NCBI GenBank assembly: GCA_038326775.1
Contig: JBBQKJ010000025.1
Location: 1-41,921, forward strand
Reading direction: 5' to 3'
Length of the DNA: 41,921 bases
Origin: DYIU01 sp038326775
Lineage (GTDB): Bacteria; Actinomycetota; Geothermincolia; Fen-727; Anoxymicrobiaceae
The translations under genes and the position numbers were made by a program. Shown here piece after piece: positions 15,926 to 24,229 of the stretch. The notes under the pieces are model-generated. The model did no database searches. It had not been told where the DNA came from and saw nothing but the letters and a program-made list of their open reading frames with translations. Positions within the stretch are counted from its first letter, which is position 1, and each line of letters opens with the position of its first letter.

Positions 15926-16013
15926 AAAATTCATCTGCCTGCCCGCCCTCGTTTGCCGTGTGGGGCTGCAAGAACATTCGACAGGTGCGGCGCCTGAGTG
16001 CGGTCGAGTGAAC

Positions 16014-16042
16014 TTGCCAAATTACCGCGTAGTACGTATGAT
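16014..16042 (+). promoter_or_regulatory. Sigma-70-type promoter for the CoA ligase gene
   Basis: TTGCCA at 16014-16019 and TATGAT at 16037-16042 are separated by exactly 17 bp and followed by a T-rich start region. The predicted start lies about 45 bases before the ligase ATG. This separates the ligase from the ribosomal operon as its own transcription unit. Confidence 0.65.
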
Positions 16043-16095
16043 TTTTTCTCAGTGGGAGACCAATCCGGTACTGGCGGACCAGGGGGTGAGGCGGA

Positions 16096-17598
16096 ATGGC
16101 TATTTCTTACGAGTGGACCCCGGAGGAGCAGAGGGAATACTCGCTCGCGAAGCTTTTCAAGTACATCAAGGACTACGTCTACCCCTACCATCCATACTAC
16201 CGCAAGTTGTTCAAGGAGCATGGGATAAACCCCGACAAGCTGCACTCCTACGATGACTTCCGCAGGATTCCCATCACCACCAGGGAGGACACCTCCGCCG
16301 ACCAGAAGTCGCTCATCCTGCAGCCCAGGACCGAGGAGAGCCCATACGACCTGGAGGAGATCTCCACCGGCAAGAAGCTGGGGTACGCCTGGAAGACGCT
16401 GACCACGCGGTACCTGAGAGACCTGTACGGCAAGCCGCGCTCGTTCAAGGAGCGGGTGGAACAGACCGCGCTCTCGGAGTGGAACCCCATCCACTACAAC
16501 ATGAGCGGGGGCACCACCGGGCTGCCGAGCATGGCCACTTACACCAATCACGACATTAAGAACGTCGTGCCGTACATTGCGAGCATGCTCTACCTTTTCG
16601 GCTGGGAGCCCCGGATGAGAGGCCTCAACATGTTCCCGGGCCTTCCCCACCTGGCGTTTTTCCAGGTGGTTTTCGCCGAATGCACTGTCGACAACGGGGT
16701 GAGCATCTTCCATACCTGCGGGGGCAAGGCCATTCCCACCGAGAAGCAGGTGGTCATTGCAAGCATGCTCCCGTTCGACATGTACATCGCGATACCGTCC
16801 TATATGACCTACTGGCTGAAGACCGCAGCCGGGATGATCGAGCTGGGTGTTCCAAAGCCCGCGCCGGTCAAGTACGCGGTGCTGGCGGCGGAACCTCTTT
16901 CCGACGAGTACCGCGACAAGCTGAAGTCTCAGTTCGAGATCATAGGCTCCCCAGAGGTCAAGATAATCGAAGGCTACGGCTCCACGGAGATGCGGGCCGC
17001 TTTCTTTGAGTGCGACGAGAAGACTGGTCTGCACCTCAACCCCGAGTTCTTCTTCTGGGAGGTCCTCGACCCTGAGACCAGGGAGCCGGTGAAGTGGGGT
17101 GAGCCGGGGGTGCTCTGCTTCAGCCACATCGACTGGAGAGGCACGGTGCTCCTGCGCTACTGGATGGGCGACCTCATCGGCGGCGGCGTGGTCTGGGAGA
17201 AGTGCTCACACTGCGGGCTCACCCTGCCGGTCCTCAGGCCCCCCATCGGCCGGGCCGAGCGCGATTTCACCAAGATCAAGGGGGCCCGCGTGCCTCACAT
17301 GAACTTCCAGAACGCCATCCGCCGGGTTGAGGGCGTGGAGTCGTTCCAGGTCATCATCACCAAGGAGGACGAGGAGGATGTCGCGAGCCGCGACCGCGTT
17401 ATCGTCTACGTATCGGTGAGGGAGGGCGTCGATGCCGAGGTGGTAAAGGCGGGCATAACGAAGCAGGTCAGGATAGACACTGAGATTTCCCCGGACGAGA
17501 TAAACGTGGAGCAGCCGGAGATGATCGAGCAGCGCCTGTTCGAGCGCACCGGCCTCAAGGCCGACTGGGTGGTGGACAACAGGGCGCTGCATGTCTGA
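16096..17598 (+). CDS. PaaK-like adenylate-forming CoA ligase
   Basis: A 500-residue member of the phenylacetate-CoA ligase (PaaK) branch of the ANL superfamily, which activates a carboxylic acid with ATP and transfers it to CoA. The phosphate-binding loop MSGGTTGLP is at 136-144, the adenine-side motif EGYGSTE at 292-298, then GTVLLRYWMGDLIGG and the CSHCG pair and, in the C-terminal lid, FTKIKGARV. The N-terminus YYRKLFKEHGI matches the family. Family members act on phenylacetate, benzoate-type or other organic acids; the substrate cannot be read here. ATG start; it has its own promoter and converges on a second PaaK-like gene. Confidence 0.85.
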   Translation: MAISYEWTPEEQREYSLAKLFKYIKDYVYPYHPYYRKLFKEHGINPDKLHSYDDFRRIPITTREDTSADQKSLILQPRTEESPYDLEEISTGKKLGYAWKTLTTRYLRDLYGKPRSFKERVEQTALSEWNPIHYNMSGGTTGLPSMATYTNHDIKNVVPYIASMLYLFGWEPRMRGLNMFPGLPHLAFFQVVFAECTVDNGVSIFHTCGGKAIPTEKQVVIASMLPFDMYIAIPSYMTYWLKTAAGMIELGVPKPAPVKYAVLAAEPLSDEYRDKLKSQFEIIGSPEVKIIEGYGSTEMRAAFFECDEKTGLHLNPEFFFWEVLDPETREPVKWGEPGVLCFSHIDWRGTVLLRYWMGDLIGGGVVWEKCSHCGLTLPVLRPPIGRAERDFTKIKGARVPHMNFQNAIRRVEGVESFQVIITKEDEEDVASRDRVIVYVSVREGVDAEVVKAGITKQVRIDTEISPDEINVEQPEMIEQRLFERTGLKADWVVDNRALHV

Positions 17599-17713
17599 CC
17601 GATGGGTCAGAACACACTTGCCGCACCGGCGGGAACAGTTGATTGACCGGACGCTGCTCCTGTCGCGTCGGCTCAGGGGTCAGGCCCCAGAGACGGCAGC
17701 AGGTTATATCGGA

Positions 17714-17741
17714 TTGACAGCGAAGGGTACAATAGTATTAG
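17714..17741 (+). promoter_or_regulatory. Possible promoter before the hairpin element
   Basis: A perfect TTGACA at 17714-17719 is followed after 16 bp by TATTAG at 17736-17741 (four of six consensus matches). A start about seven bases later, near 17748, would put the transcript 5' end just before the long stem at 17754. The weak -10 leaves this tentative. Confidence 0.4.
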
Positions 17742-17753
17742 AATGAGGTGCGG

Positions 17754-17838
17754 ACAAAAGGTCGGTCACTGACTAAAAAGGGACGGCAACCTAAGCCGAT
17801 CAGTATGATACCAGTTTAGTCGGTGTCTGGCCTTTTGT
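17754..17838 (+). ncRNA. Candidate structured RNA or hairpin element
   Basis: Bases 17754-17777 pair with 17815-17838 over 24 positions: 20 Watson-Crick pairs, three G-U pairs and one T-T mismatch. The 37-base loop can fold further: CGGC/GCCG (17784-17787 with 17795-17798, loop of seven) and ATCA/TGAT (17799-17802 with 17806-17809, loop of three), closed by GG/CC. The 3' arm runs into CCTTTTGTTTT, a U-rich tail. It resembles a small RNA ending in its own terminator, preceded by a promoter-like site. Alternatives are a MITE or a bidirectional terminator. I do not recognise a known riboswitch or RNA family. Confidence 0.45.
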
Positions 17839-17953
17839 TTTGCATTTATCTTCCCACGTCCAGGTAAAGCGCATGTCTAGGGCTGCCCGCGCCCGCAAAC
17901 CGGGACGGGCTTCCGCCCGCAAGCGGCATTCCGGCCCGGCGACCCTCGGGGCC

Positions 17954-19429
17954 TCACTCGGTGGGGCGCAGGTCCACTATGCGCATCGCCTTAAGCGAAA
18001 CAGTGGGGTCGAATATCTCGGAGAGCTCCACGAACTCGATCCCCGCCCGCATCTCCACCGCCCGCTGTACGCGCTGCTGCAGCTCGGCCGCGATGTCATC
18101 CTCCGAGCGGGCGCCCGTCCTCCCGACCTTGATGATGAGGTCGTCCGGAGAGTAGCGGTCGTCGGGGTCCTTCTTGGTGAAGACCACCTGGTACTCAGTG
18201 ACGCCTGCCGTGTTGGCTATCTCGTCTCGCAGTATCTCGGGGTTGATGAGGGTGCCCTTGAGCTTTACCAGCTCGGAGGTGCGGCTGGCGTAGGTGCTCC
18301 CGACCGCTATCATCATTCGAACGCTGGTCCTGCCGCAGTACCGGCACGGCTCGTGGGTGATGGCCGCATAGTCGCCGATGACATAGCGCAGCAGCACCGT
18401 GCCGGTGCGGTTGAGGTGGGTGATGACCAGCAGGCCGACCTCCCCGTCGGGTACCCTCTCCTCGGTCTTCTCGTCGATGACTTCGAAGAAGTAGAGCCCG
18501 GGGTCGGGGTTATGGCAGCCGCTGAACTCCTCGCATTCGGCCATGGCCCCCTGCATCTCGGTGAACCCGTACGAGTTGGAGATGAAAGGACTCGTGGCGC
18601 CCATACCTTCCAGGCGCCGCCGTATGTCGTCGCGCATCCCCCTGGGGGCCGCCTCTCCCAGCAGCTGCGCCCCGTGGACGCTCGAGTAGTCGCGCCCCTG
18701 CTCCTCGGCTCTCATGATGACGCGGCGGATGAAGCTGCCAATCCCTACAAGGGCCTGGCCCTGTACCCTCTCCACCAGCTCCACAGCGTGGTCCAACGAC
18801 CGGTGTATCTTGAACTCCTCGTGCGGCATGCCGGTGCAGGCGAACGAGCCCTGCCCGAACGGCGCCATGGTTATGATGTCCCGGGTGCGGAAGAATCCGA
18901 TGTGGGGGATGGGGCCCAGCGGGAAGAGGTTCACGGTGCGCATGCCCTCGGTCATGCCGCCGATTTTCATGGCGCGGAAGATCATCTGGAAGTTGGCGTA
19001 AGCGTCGTTGATGGTGTTATAGAACGGCGTGGGCATGCCGGTGGTGGTGCCGGTGGTGTAGGTGACCTCCCACAGCCAGTCGTAGAGGGTCGCGTTCGAG
19101 AGCTTGAGCCGGAACGCCTCGGGGTCCTTCATGTAGTCGCGTTTATAAGTGACCGGGATGCGGGCCAGGTCGTCGACGGTTTTTATCTTCTCGGGGTCGA
19201 TTTTCTCCCGCTTGAAGAGCTCCTTGTAGTAGGCGCTCCCGTCCGTGACCCGTTCCATCTCGCGCTTGAGCTGCTCGTTCTGCAATGCGCGCACATCCTC
19301 GAGCGGCTTGAAGCCGGGGTCCTCGGTGTCTGCCGCCAGCAGCGGCTCGCGCTCGAGGTAATCGCGGGTATTCTCGGGGGTGGTCTCTACGATGTCGTAC
19401 GAGCCGTCGGGATTCCTGAGACGAAGCAT
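17954..19429 (-). CDS. PaaK-like adenylate-forming CoA ligase, second copy
   Basis: A 491-residue ANL-superfamily protein related to phenylacetate-CoA ligases and clearly different in sequence from the one at 16096. The P-loop YTTGTTTGMP is at 124-133, the NSYGFTE motif at 285-291, GTVLLRYVIGDYA follows at 342-355, then a PCRYCGRT pair (C362, C365). Start at ATG with an AAGGAGG site seven bases upstream. The N-terminal 40 residues (RNPDGSYDIVETTPENTRDYLE) are not typical for PaaK and may be lineage-specific. It lies 71 bp downstream of a small membrane protein on the same strand. Substrate unknown. Confidence 0.82.
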   Translation of the reverse strand: MLRLRNPDGSYDIVETTPENTRDYLEREPLLAADTEDPGFKPLEDVRALQNEQLKREMERVTDGSAYYKELFKREKIDPEKIKTVDDLARIPVTYKRDYMKDPEAFRLKLSNATLYDWLWEVTYTTGTTTGMPTPFYNTINDAYANFQMIFRAMKIGGMTEGMRTVNLFPLGPIPHIGFFRTRDIITMAPFGQGSFACTGMPHEEFKIHRSLDHAVELVERVQGQALVGIGSFIRRVIMRAEEQGRDYSSVHGAQLLGEAAPRGMRDDIRRRLEGMGATSPFISNSYGFTEMQGAMAECEEFSGCHNPDPGLYFFEVIDEKTEERVPDGEVGLLVITHLNRTGTVLLRYVIGDYAAITHEPCRYCGRTSVRMMIAVGSTYASRTSELVKLKGTLINPEILRDEIANTAGVTEYQVVFTKKDPDDRYSPDDLIIKVGRTGARSEDDIAAELQQRVQRAVEMRAGIEFVELSEIFDPTVSLKAMRIVDLRPTE

Positions 19430-19500
19430 GTGACAACCTCCTTAGAAGATTCCTCAGAACCGCGTCCCGGACAGTCTGCCGAGGTGTTTGCCGCACTTGC

Positions 19501-19938
19501 CTACCTGGCGGCAGCCTCCCAGGATGGAGGCGGTATGGGGGTGGCTTTTTTCTTTTTCTTTCTTCGGGGCAATAGTGCGCGGGGCATCGCCACGAAAACC
19601 AGCATGACCCACATGGCTGCCGGAACCCCTATCTGGAAGGCGCTCGACTTCACGAACACGACCAGCTTGTCCGCCCCGGTAATGCCGGACCGCATGCCGG
19701 CCTTCACCGTCTCCGTCACGGCGGTGACCACCTCGAGCTGGCCCTCCGCCTCTTTCAGGCCGTCCAGGCCTATCAGGAGGTCCTTGCTGAAATCTCCCCT
19801 GTGGTTTTTAAGGACCTTGTTGACCTTCTTAAGGCCCTTGTTCAGGAAGTAGAAGACGGCCACGGCGATGAGCACGCTCAATACGATTATCACAGCGCCG
19901 ATTATCTGAAAGACCCTGGCTGCCAATCTGCCCCCCAC
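19501..19938 (-). CDS. Small two-segment membrane protein of unknown function
   Basis: About 145 residues from a GTG at 19938; a TTG at 19926 with GGGGGG upstream is an alternative start. One hydrophobic segment near the N-terminus (IIGAVIIVLSVLIAVAVFYF), a soluble middle with SKDLLIGLDGLKEAEGQ that may be helical, a second hydrophobic segment (GVPAAMWVMLVFVAMPRALL), then a run RRKKKKK and a proline-rich end. The basic run suggests a cytoplasmic C-terminus. I do not recognise the family. It is divergent from the SpoIIE phosphatase gene and upstream of the second CoA ligase on the same strand. Confidence 0.6.
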   Translation of the reverse strand: MGGRLAARVFQIIGAVIIVLSVLIAVAVFYFLNKGLKKVNKVLKNHRGDFSKDLLIGLDGLKEAEGQLEVVTAVTETVKAGMRSGITGADKLVVFVKSSAFQIGVPAAMWVMLVFVAMPRALLPRRKKKKKATPIPPPSWEAAAR

Positions 19939-19965
19939 TGTCAAAGGACCGCTTCCCAAGCCAAC

Positions 19966-19994
19966 AATATATAGGAAAACCGCCTCGGGCACAA
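19966..19994 (-). promoter_or_regulatory. Promoter for the membrane-protein gene
   Basis: On the minus strand TTGTGC (19994-19989) and TATATT (19971-19966) are separated by 17 bp. The expected transcript start is about 20 bases before the GTG at 19938. This supports a start near there rather than the longer open frame extending to 20169. Confidence 0.55.
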
Positions 19995-20081
19995 AGCGAG
20001 CGGGGAAACCGGCGCCCCCGCGGCGGGCGCGTCCCGCAGTCTTTAATAAAGCGCACGATGCAAGACCCGGCCTCAACCCTT

Positions 20082-20087
20082 TATAAT
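20082..20087 (+). promoter_or_regulatory. -10 element of a probable leaderless promoter
   Basis: A perfect TATAAT lies only seven bases before the ATG at 20095, and no ribosome binding site fits between them. Transcription would start at or next to the ATG, giving a leaderless mRNA. The -35 region is weak. Leaderless mRNAs are frequent in Actinobacteria. Confidence 0.55.
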
Positions 20088-20094
20088 TGACCGC

Positions 20095-22788
20095 ATGGAG
20101 GAGAAACTCGCTGGCACTCAGGAAATCGTCCCTAAAGAGAGCGCCCGGCAGTACAAAGCGCTCAGGCACGCGGTCGCCCGGTTCATCCGCGAGAACAAGG
20201 ACTCCCTGGTGGCCGACATCGACCGCATCGTTGAGGACATGACACCCGAGTACGATTCCCTTCCGGCCGACGTCGTGGCCGACGTCCGCCAGTCATTCCG
20301 CGACTACGTGCAGATCTACATGGATTACTTCGAGGCGGCGGAGCAACCCATCAAGTTAATCAAGAGCCTGGCGACCGATGTCGGCAGGAAACGCGTCGCC
20401 CAGGGCTTGCGCCTCGAGGACGCCATCCGCGCGTTCGATGAAGGGGAGACCCACGTCTGGGGTGCGTTGACAAGCGAGCTCCTTCCCGCCGGCTACTCCG
20501 CGGAGGCATGGCTCGAGCTGGCCAGGATGCGGGACCTTTTCACCAAGAAGGTCAGGCACTACACGCGGCGGGCGTATCTGAAAGAGGAGAAGTCAACCGT
20601 CGAGCGGCAGCTCCAGGAGTACCGCGCGCTGGCGAACCTGGGGCAGGCCATAATATCGACGGTGGACCTGGAGGCCGTGCTGGGCCAGATACTCGAGGTG
20701 TCGACCAGCCTGATGCAGACGAAGATGGGCGCCGTTCTTCTCCTCGACGAGAGCAGGAAGTACCTGGAGCCGCTGGCGGAGATGGGCCTTTCCCGCGCCT
20801 GGGCATCCCGCGAGAAGGCGCCCGTGGAGAACAGCCTGTCCGGGGTGGCCATGCAGAGGAACGAGTACGTCCTCGCCAGGGACGACGAGCTTCGCGGGTT
20901 CGAGCTTCCACGGCTCGCCGCCGGCCGCCGGATACGCTCCGCGCTCTCCATACCTATTACCGTCGACGGCGAGGCGATAGGGGTCGTCGAGCTTTACGAG
21001 ACTACCCCGCGGATCTACACCGACCTTGACATAACCATGGTCACCACCTTCGGCACCCAGGCGGGGGTCGCAATCAAGAACGCGCGCCTTTTCCACGAGG
21101 AGCGCAAGCGCAGGCGCCAGGCGATAATGCTGACCGAGATCGCCCAGGCCGTGAGCGAGACTCGCGACCTCGACGAGCTGCTTGAGACGATAGCCCAGAA
21201 GACGGCGGTAGCGCTCGGGGTCGACCGTTGCTCGCTGTTCTTCTACGAGCCGGAAGCGAACGCCCTCACCTTCGTGGCCGGATACGGCCGCAGCACGCTA
21301 CAGGTCTGGTTGTTGAACCAGTTTCACATACCAATGACCGAGCTCGGGCAGGCGACGGCGAGCGCGCTGCGCACGAGGGAGCCGGTGCTGGCCGAAGACG
21401 TGGGGGAGGAGTTGAGCCTGGAATCCAGGATATTCAGGGGGCCCGGGGTGCGCTCCTACCTGCAGGTCCCGCTGGTCGTCAAAGACGAGCTCATAGGGCT
21501 GATGAGCCTGGAGTTCACCCTGGGCGAGACCAGGTTCTCCGATGAAGACATCGCGCTCGCCGACTCTCTGGCCCGGCAGGCGGCCATCGCCATCCAGAAC
21601 CGGAGGCTGCAGGAGAAGCTGTTCGAGCAGCAGTTGACCATCAAGAACGCGGAGATAAACGAGAGGCTCTACAGGGAAAGGGAGAAAAGCGAGGCGGTCC
21701 TGAAGGCGACTCCGGACGCGGTGCTGGTGATAGACAAGGACCACATGGTGGTGCTGACCAACCCCTCCGCTGAGTTCATGACCGGGTGGAGCCAGGACGA
21801 GGCCAAGGGCCGCAACTGCCACGAGGTCCTGTACGGGCATGCCGTGGCGCCCGGGGCGTGCCCGGGTCTCCAGTGCCCCATCAGCAAGATGCTGGCCGGC
21901 GAGCACATAGCATACAGCGAGGACGAGATCGTCACCCGCTCCGGCAGGCACGTACCGGTCGGTGGCACTTTCGCGCCGATACTGGGGCCCAACGGCAGGG
22001 TGGAGAACGTGGTGGCCGTCTACCGAGACATGAGCGAACAGAAGGAGCTGGAGAAGTACGCGCTCATGCAGAGGGAAATGGACATCGCCGCGGGTATCCA
22101 GACCAGCCTGCTTCCCAGAGAGCCGCTGCTCATGAAAGGGGTCGGCGTCCAGGCCCGCCAACAGCAGGCGCGGGTTGTGGGCGGCGACTGGTACGACTAC
22201 TGGAGCTTCGGCGACAAGGTATTCCTGGTGGTGGGGGACGCCTCCGGTAACGGGGTGGGCGCGGCCCTGTTCGCCACGATGGCGATGAGCGCGCTACGGG
22301 TGGAGGCCAGGGAGCACAACAGGATCATGGAGATAATGGAGCACGTCAACCACGAGCTCTACGTCGCCAACCGCACCGACAGCTTCGTGACCGTCTTCTT
22401 CGCGGTGCTGGATCTCCCCACCATGACCCTCAGTTACTCGAACGCGGGGCACGAGGAGCCGTTGAGCGTCTTGCTCGACAGGAGAGCGCCCGAGCCGCTT
22501 GGCTCCAGCAAGAGGTCTCTACTGGGGATATTTTCCCGGGCGGACCTCGACGTGGCTCGCCGAAAGCTCCGCTCCGGGGAGCGTCTGGTGCTCTACACGG
22601 ACGGCATATTGGACGCCACGAGCTCAAGGGGCAGGTTTTACGGGCTGAAAAGACTCAACAGGTTCGTGACGGCCAACCGTGACATGCCCGCGGGCGAGTT
22701 CATCGACGCGCTCATCGAAAATGTCATGGAGTTCTGCAACGGTGAGCCCAAGGACGACATGACCGTGATGGTCTGCGATGTCCCCTGA
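20095..22788 (+). CDS. GAF-GAF-PAS-SpoIIE protein phosphatase
   Basis: An 897-residue soluble sensor phosphatase. Residues 1-160 are helical and resemble the RsbR-type N-terminal sensor region (RFIRENKDSLVADI, then VAQGLRLEDAIRAFDEGE). Two GAF domains follow (about 185-340 and 350-510), then a PAS domain (about 535-655) with cysteines C575, C589 and C594 in a CPGLQCP setting. The C-terminal PP2C/SpoIIE domain (about 665-897) keeps its metal aspartates: D698 in GGDWYD, D715 in GDASGNG, D836 in YTDG and D887/D888 in KDDM. Such enzymes dephosphorylate anti-sigma-factor antagonists in partner-switching. No partner STAS or kinase gene is adjacent. Probable leaderless start. Confidence 0.9.
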   Translation: MEEKLAGTQEIVPKESARQYKALRHAVARFIRENKDSLVADIDRIVEDMTPEYDSLPADVVADVRQSFRDYVQIYMDYFEAAEQPIKLIKSLATDVGRKRVAQGLRLEDAIRAFDEGETHVWGALTSELLPAGYSAEAWLELARMRDLFTKKVRHYTRRAYLKEEKSTVERQLQEYRALANLGQAIISTVDLEAVLGQILEVSTSLMQTKMGAVLLLDESRKYLEPLAEMGLSRAWASREKAPVENSLSGVAMQRNEYVLARDDELRGFELPRLAAGRRIRSALSIPITVDGEAIGVVELYETTPRIYTDLDITMVTTFGTQAGVAIKNARLFHEERKRRRQAIMLTEIAQAVSETRDLDELLETIAQKTAVALGVDRCSLFFYEPEANALTFVAGYGRSTLQVWLLNQFHIPMTELGQATASALRTREPVLAEDVGEELSLESRIFRGPGVRSYLQVPLVVKDELIGLMSLEFTLGETRFSDEDIALADSLARQAAIAIQNRRLQEKLFEQQLTIKNAEINERLYREREKSEAVLKATPDAVLVIDKDHMVVLTNPSAEFMTGWSQDEAKGRNCHEVLYGHAVAPGACPGLQCPISKMLAGEHIAYSEDEIVTRSGRHVPVGGTFAPILGPNGRVENVVAVYRDMSEQKELEKYALMQREMDIAAGIQTSLLPREPLLMKGVGVQARQQQARVVGGDWYDYWSFGDKVFLVVGDASGNGVGAALFATMAMSALRVEAREHNRIMEIMEHVNHELYVANRTDSFVTVFFAVLDLPTMTLSYSNAGHEEPLSVLLDRRAPEPLGSSKRSLLGIFSRADLDVARRKLRSGERLVLYTDGILDATSSRGRFYGLKRLNRFVTANRDMPAGEFIDALIENVMEFCNGEPKDDMTVMVCDVP

Positions 22789-22820
22789 TCGAAGGGAAGC
22801 CCGGCGCGAGGCTCGCGTTC

Positions 22821-23450
22821 TCAGTCTTTGAGCTTTTCTTCGAGTTCTTTCATGGTGCGCTCGAGGCTGTGGCGGCGGATGGCGGTGGTCAGGTCGCCGC
22901 GAGTGCGCTCGAGCACCCCCCGCACCATGTCGTTGGTGCGCTTCAACCCGGCGGTGATGGCGTTAGGGTAGTCGACCGACGCGAGAAGGTAATAGATGTC
23001 GTCCATCATGCCGAGGATCTCCTCGCACCGCTCGAGCCTGTTGTCCCTGATGAGGTCGAGGGTGTGCCGGCGCATCTCGCCCGCGGCCTCGCCCAGGCCG
23101 TTCAGGTACGGCGCGGTGCCCACCCCGAGGTCCCCGGGAAGCGGCAGCGGGTCGCCCTCTATGAGCGCGAACGTCGCGGCGGCCTCCGCGTACTCCTTCT
23201 CCGCGTCCTGCAGGAAGCCCGCGTAGAAAATGCGGGGGTAAGGCTCGAGCAGGGCGTGCGCCGCGTCAACATTATCGCTGGCGGCCTTGAGGAGCCTCCT
23301 CGACTCTTCGAGGTCCCCGCGGTGCACCGCCCTTATCGAGTTGGCGCAGAACTGGATGGTGTCGCGCGACAGCGAGAGCCCTTGTTCTCGTGCCCGGTTT
23401 TCCCTGTCGAACGTCTCCTTGACCGTGTCGAATATATGCTTGAGCTCCAT
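22821..23450 (-). CDS. Translin-like protein
   Basis: A 209-residue, almost entirely helical protein. Start at ATG 23450 with a GGCGGAAG site; longer frames overlap the upstream gene. Segments such as TIQFCANSIRAVHRGDLEESRRLL, YPRIFYAGFLQDAEKEYAEA, YLNGLGEAAGEMRRHTLDLIR and DDIYYLLASVDYPNAITAGLKRTNDMVRGVLERTRGDLT correspond to the translin fold, where GL(G)E...R and the final RxxDxxRxxLExTRGD region are conserved. Translins bind single-stranded nucleic acid; eukaryotic translin/TRAX forms the C3PO nuclease. Archaeal and some bacterial homologues exist with unclear roles. It is 14 bp downstream of the cyclase-family gene, so likely cotranscribed. Confidence 0.7.
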   Translation of the reverse strand: MELKHIFDTVKETFDRENRAREQGLSLSRDTIQFCANSIRAVHRGDLEESRRLLKAASDNVDAAHALLEPYPRIFYAGFLQDAEKEYAEAAATFALIEGDPLPLPGDLGVGTAPYLNGLGEAAGEMRRHTLDLIRDNRLERCEEILGMMDDIYYLLASVDYPNAITAGLKRTNDMVRGVLERTRGDLTTAIRRHSLERTMKELEEKLKD

Positions 23451-23464
23451 GCTTCCGCCTCTCA

Positions 23465-24229
23465 CTAGTAAATTATCCCTACCGGCCTGCACCAGCCGGC
23501 GCTCGCGCCGGTTATCTTCACCGGGAAGCAGGCAACCTTGAACCCGTGGGCCGGGAGCCGATCGAGGTTCGCGAGCTTCTCCAGGTGGCAATATGGGGTC
23601 TCGATGCCGGCGTAGTGCGCCTCCCATATGATGGAGGCGTCGCCGGTATCCTCGTACTCCCGCCTGATGCTCACGAAGGGCCTGTCGAAGCCCCAGGAGT
23701 CGATACCCATGACCTTGACCCCGCGGTCGAGGAAATACATGGTGGACGCCCTGGTCATTCCGCAGCCCCTGTTGATGTAATCGGGGCTGCCCCAGTGTTT
23801 GTCGACGCCGGTCATGATGAGGACGATGTCCAGAGGCTTGACCTCGTAGTCGACGCGCCTCAACTCGGCTTCGACGTCATCGACGTTTATTCGCTCGCCG
23901 TCCGCCTTCGAGCGGAAGTCGAGCACAACCCCGTCGGAAAAGCACCAGTCCAGCGGCACCTCGTCGATGGTCATGGCCCGCTCGCCGCCCGCGGTGGGGG
24001 CGTAGTGCCAGGGGGCGTCCAGGTGGGTGCCGGCGTGAGTTATCAGCGTGATGTTGTCGTTGGCCCACCCGAGGCCGCCGGGCAGGTCTTCGGCCGGCAC
24101 CCCGAATATCGCGGCCATGAGCCGCGCCCCGGCCTGGTGGTCCTGGTGGACCACCTGCGGCTTGAACGGCTCGCTTTCCGATTCCTCGATGGGCACGCTC
24201 AGGTCCACGAACATGGGCTTATCAGCCAT
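23465..24229 (-). CDS. Cyclase-family (kynurenine formamidase-like) metal hydrolase
   Basis: A 254-residue member of the cyclase family (PF04199), which includes bacterial kynurenine formamidase and other metal-dependent amidohydrolases or lactonases. The signature HAGTHLDAPWH is at 65-75 (H65, H69, D71, H75 as metal ligands), preceded by DLSVPIEE at the start and followed by GVDKHWGSPDY and ETPYCHLEKLANLDRLP toward the end. I chose ATG at 24229, which has AAGGAG ten bases upstream; GTG at 24238 is an alternative. It overlaps the end of the aminotransferase gene by 8 bp, so coupled translation is likely. Substrate unknown. Confidence 0.82.
   Translation of the reverse strand: MADKPMFVDLSVPIEESESEPFKPQVVHQDHQAGARLMAAIFGVPAEDLPGGLGWANDNITLITHAGTHLDAPWHYAPTAGGERAMTIDEVPLDWCFSDGVVLDFRSKADGERINVDDVEAELRRVDYEVKPLDIVLIMTGVDKHWGSPDYINRGCGMTRASTMYFLDRGVKVMGIDSWGFDRPFVSIRREYEDTGDASIIWEAHYAGIETPYCHLEKLANLDRLPAHGFKVACFPVKITGASAGWCRPVGIIY

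Larger units (their letters stand above)
17599..17953. other. 355-bp intergenic region between convergent ligase genes
   Basis: No gene is seen. The first third contains GGGGTCAGGCCCC near 17672, a small palindromic core. The middle has a promoter-like TTGACA and a long hairpin element (listed separately). The last 80 bases are GC-rich, with CCGCCCGCAA-type direct repeats. Both flanking genes read into this region, so it could also serve as a bidirectional terminator. Confidence 0.7.

Noticed and set aside
17754..17838. c-di-GMP (GEMM) riboswitch
   Set aside because: GGGACGGCAACC faintly recalls part of that consensus, but the paired tetraloop and receptor helices are missing and no gene follows on the same strand.
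17840..19852. 670-codon plus-strand open frame
   Set aside because: It is the antisense of the second CoA ligase and the small membrane protein, whose minus-strand products have clear family motifs; the translation here is low-complexity without any motif.
20041..20169. Longer N-terminus for the small membrane protein (to 20169)
   Set aside because: It would overlap the start of the phosphatase gene, and the promoter at 19994-19966 lies inside it; the extra residues are not hydrophobic or family-like.
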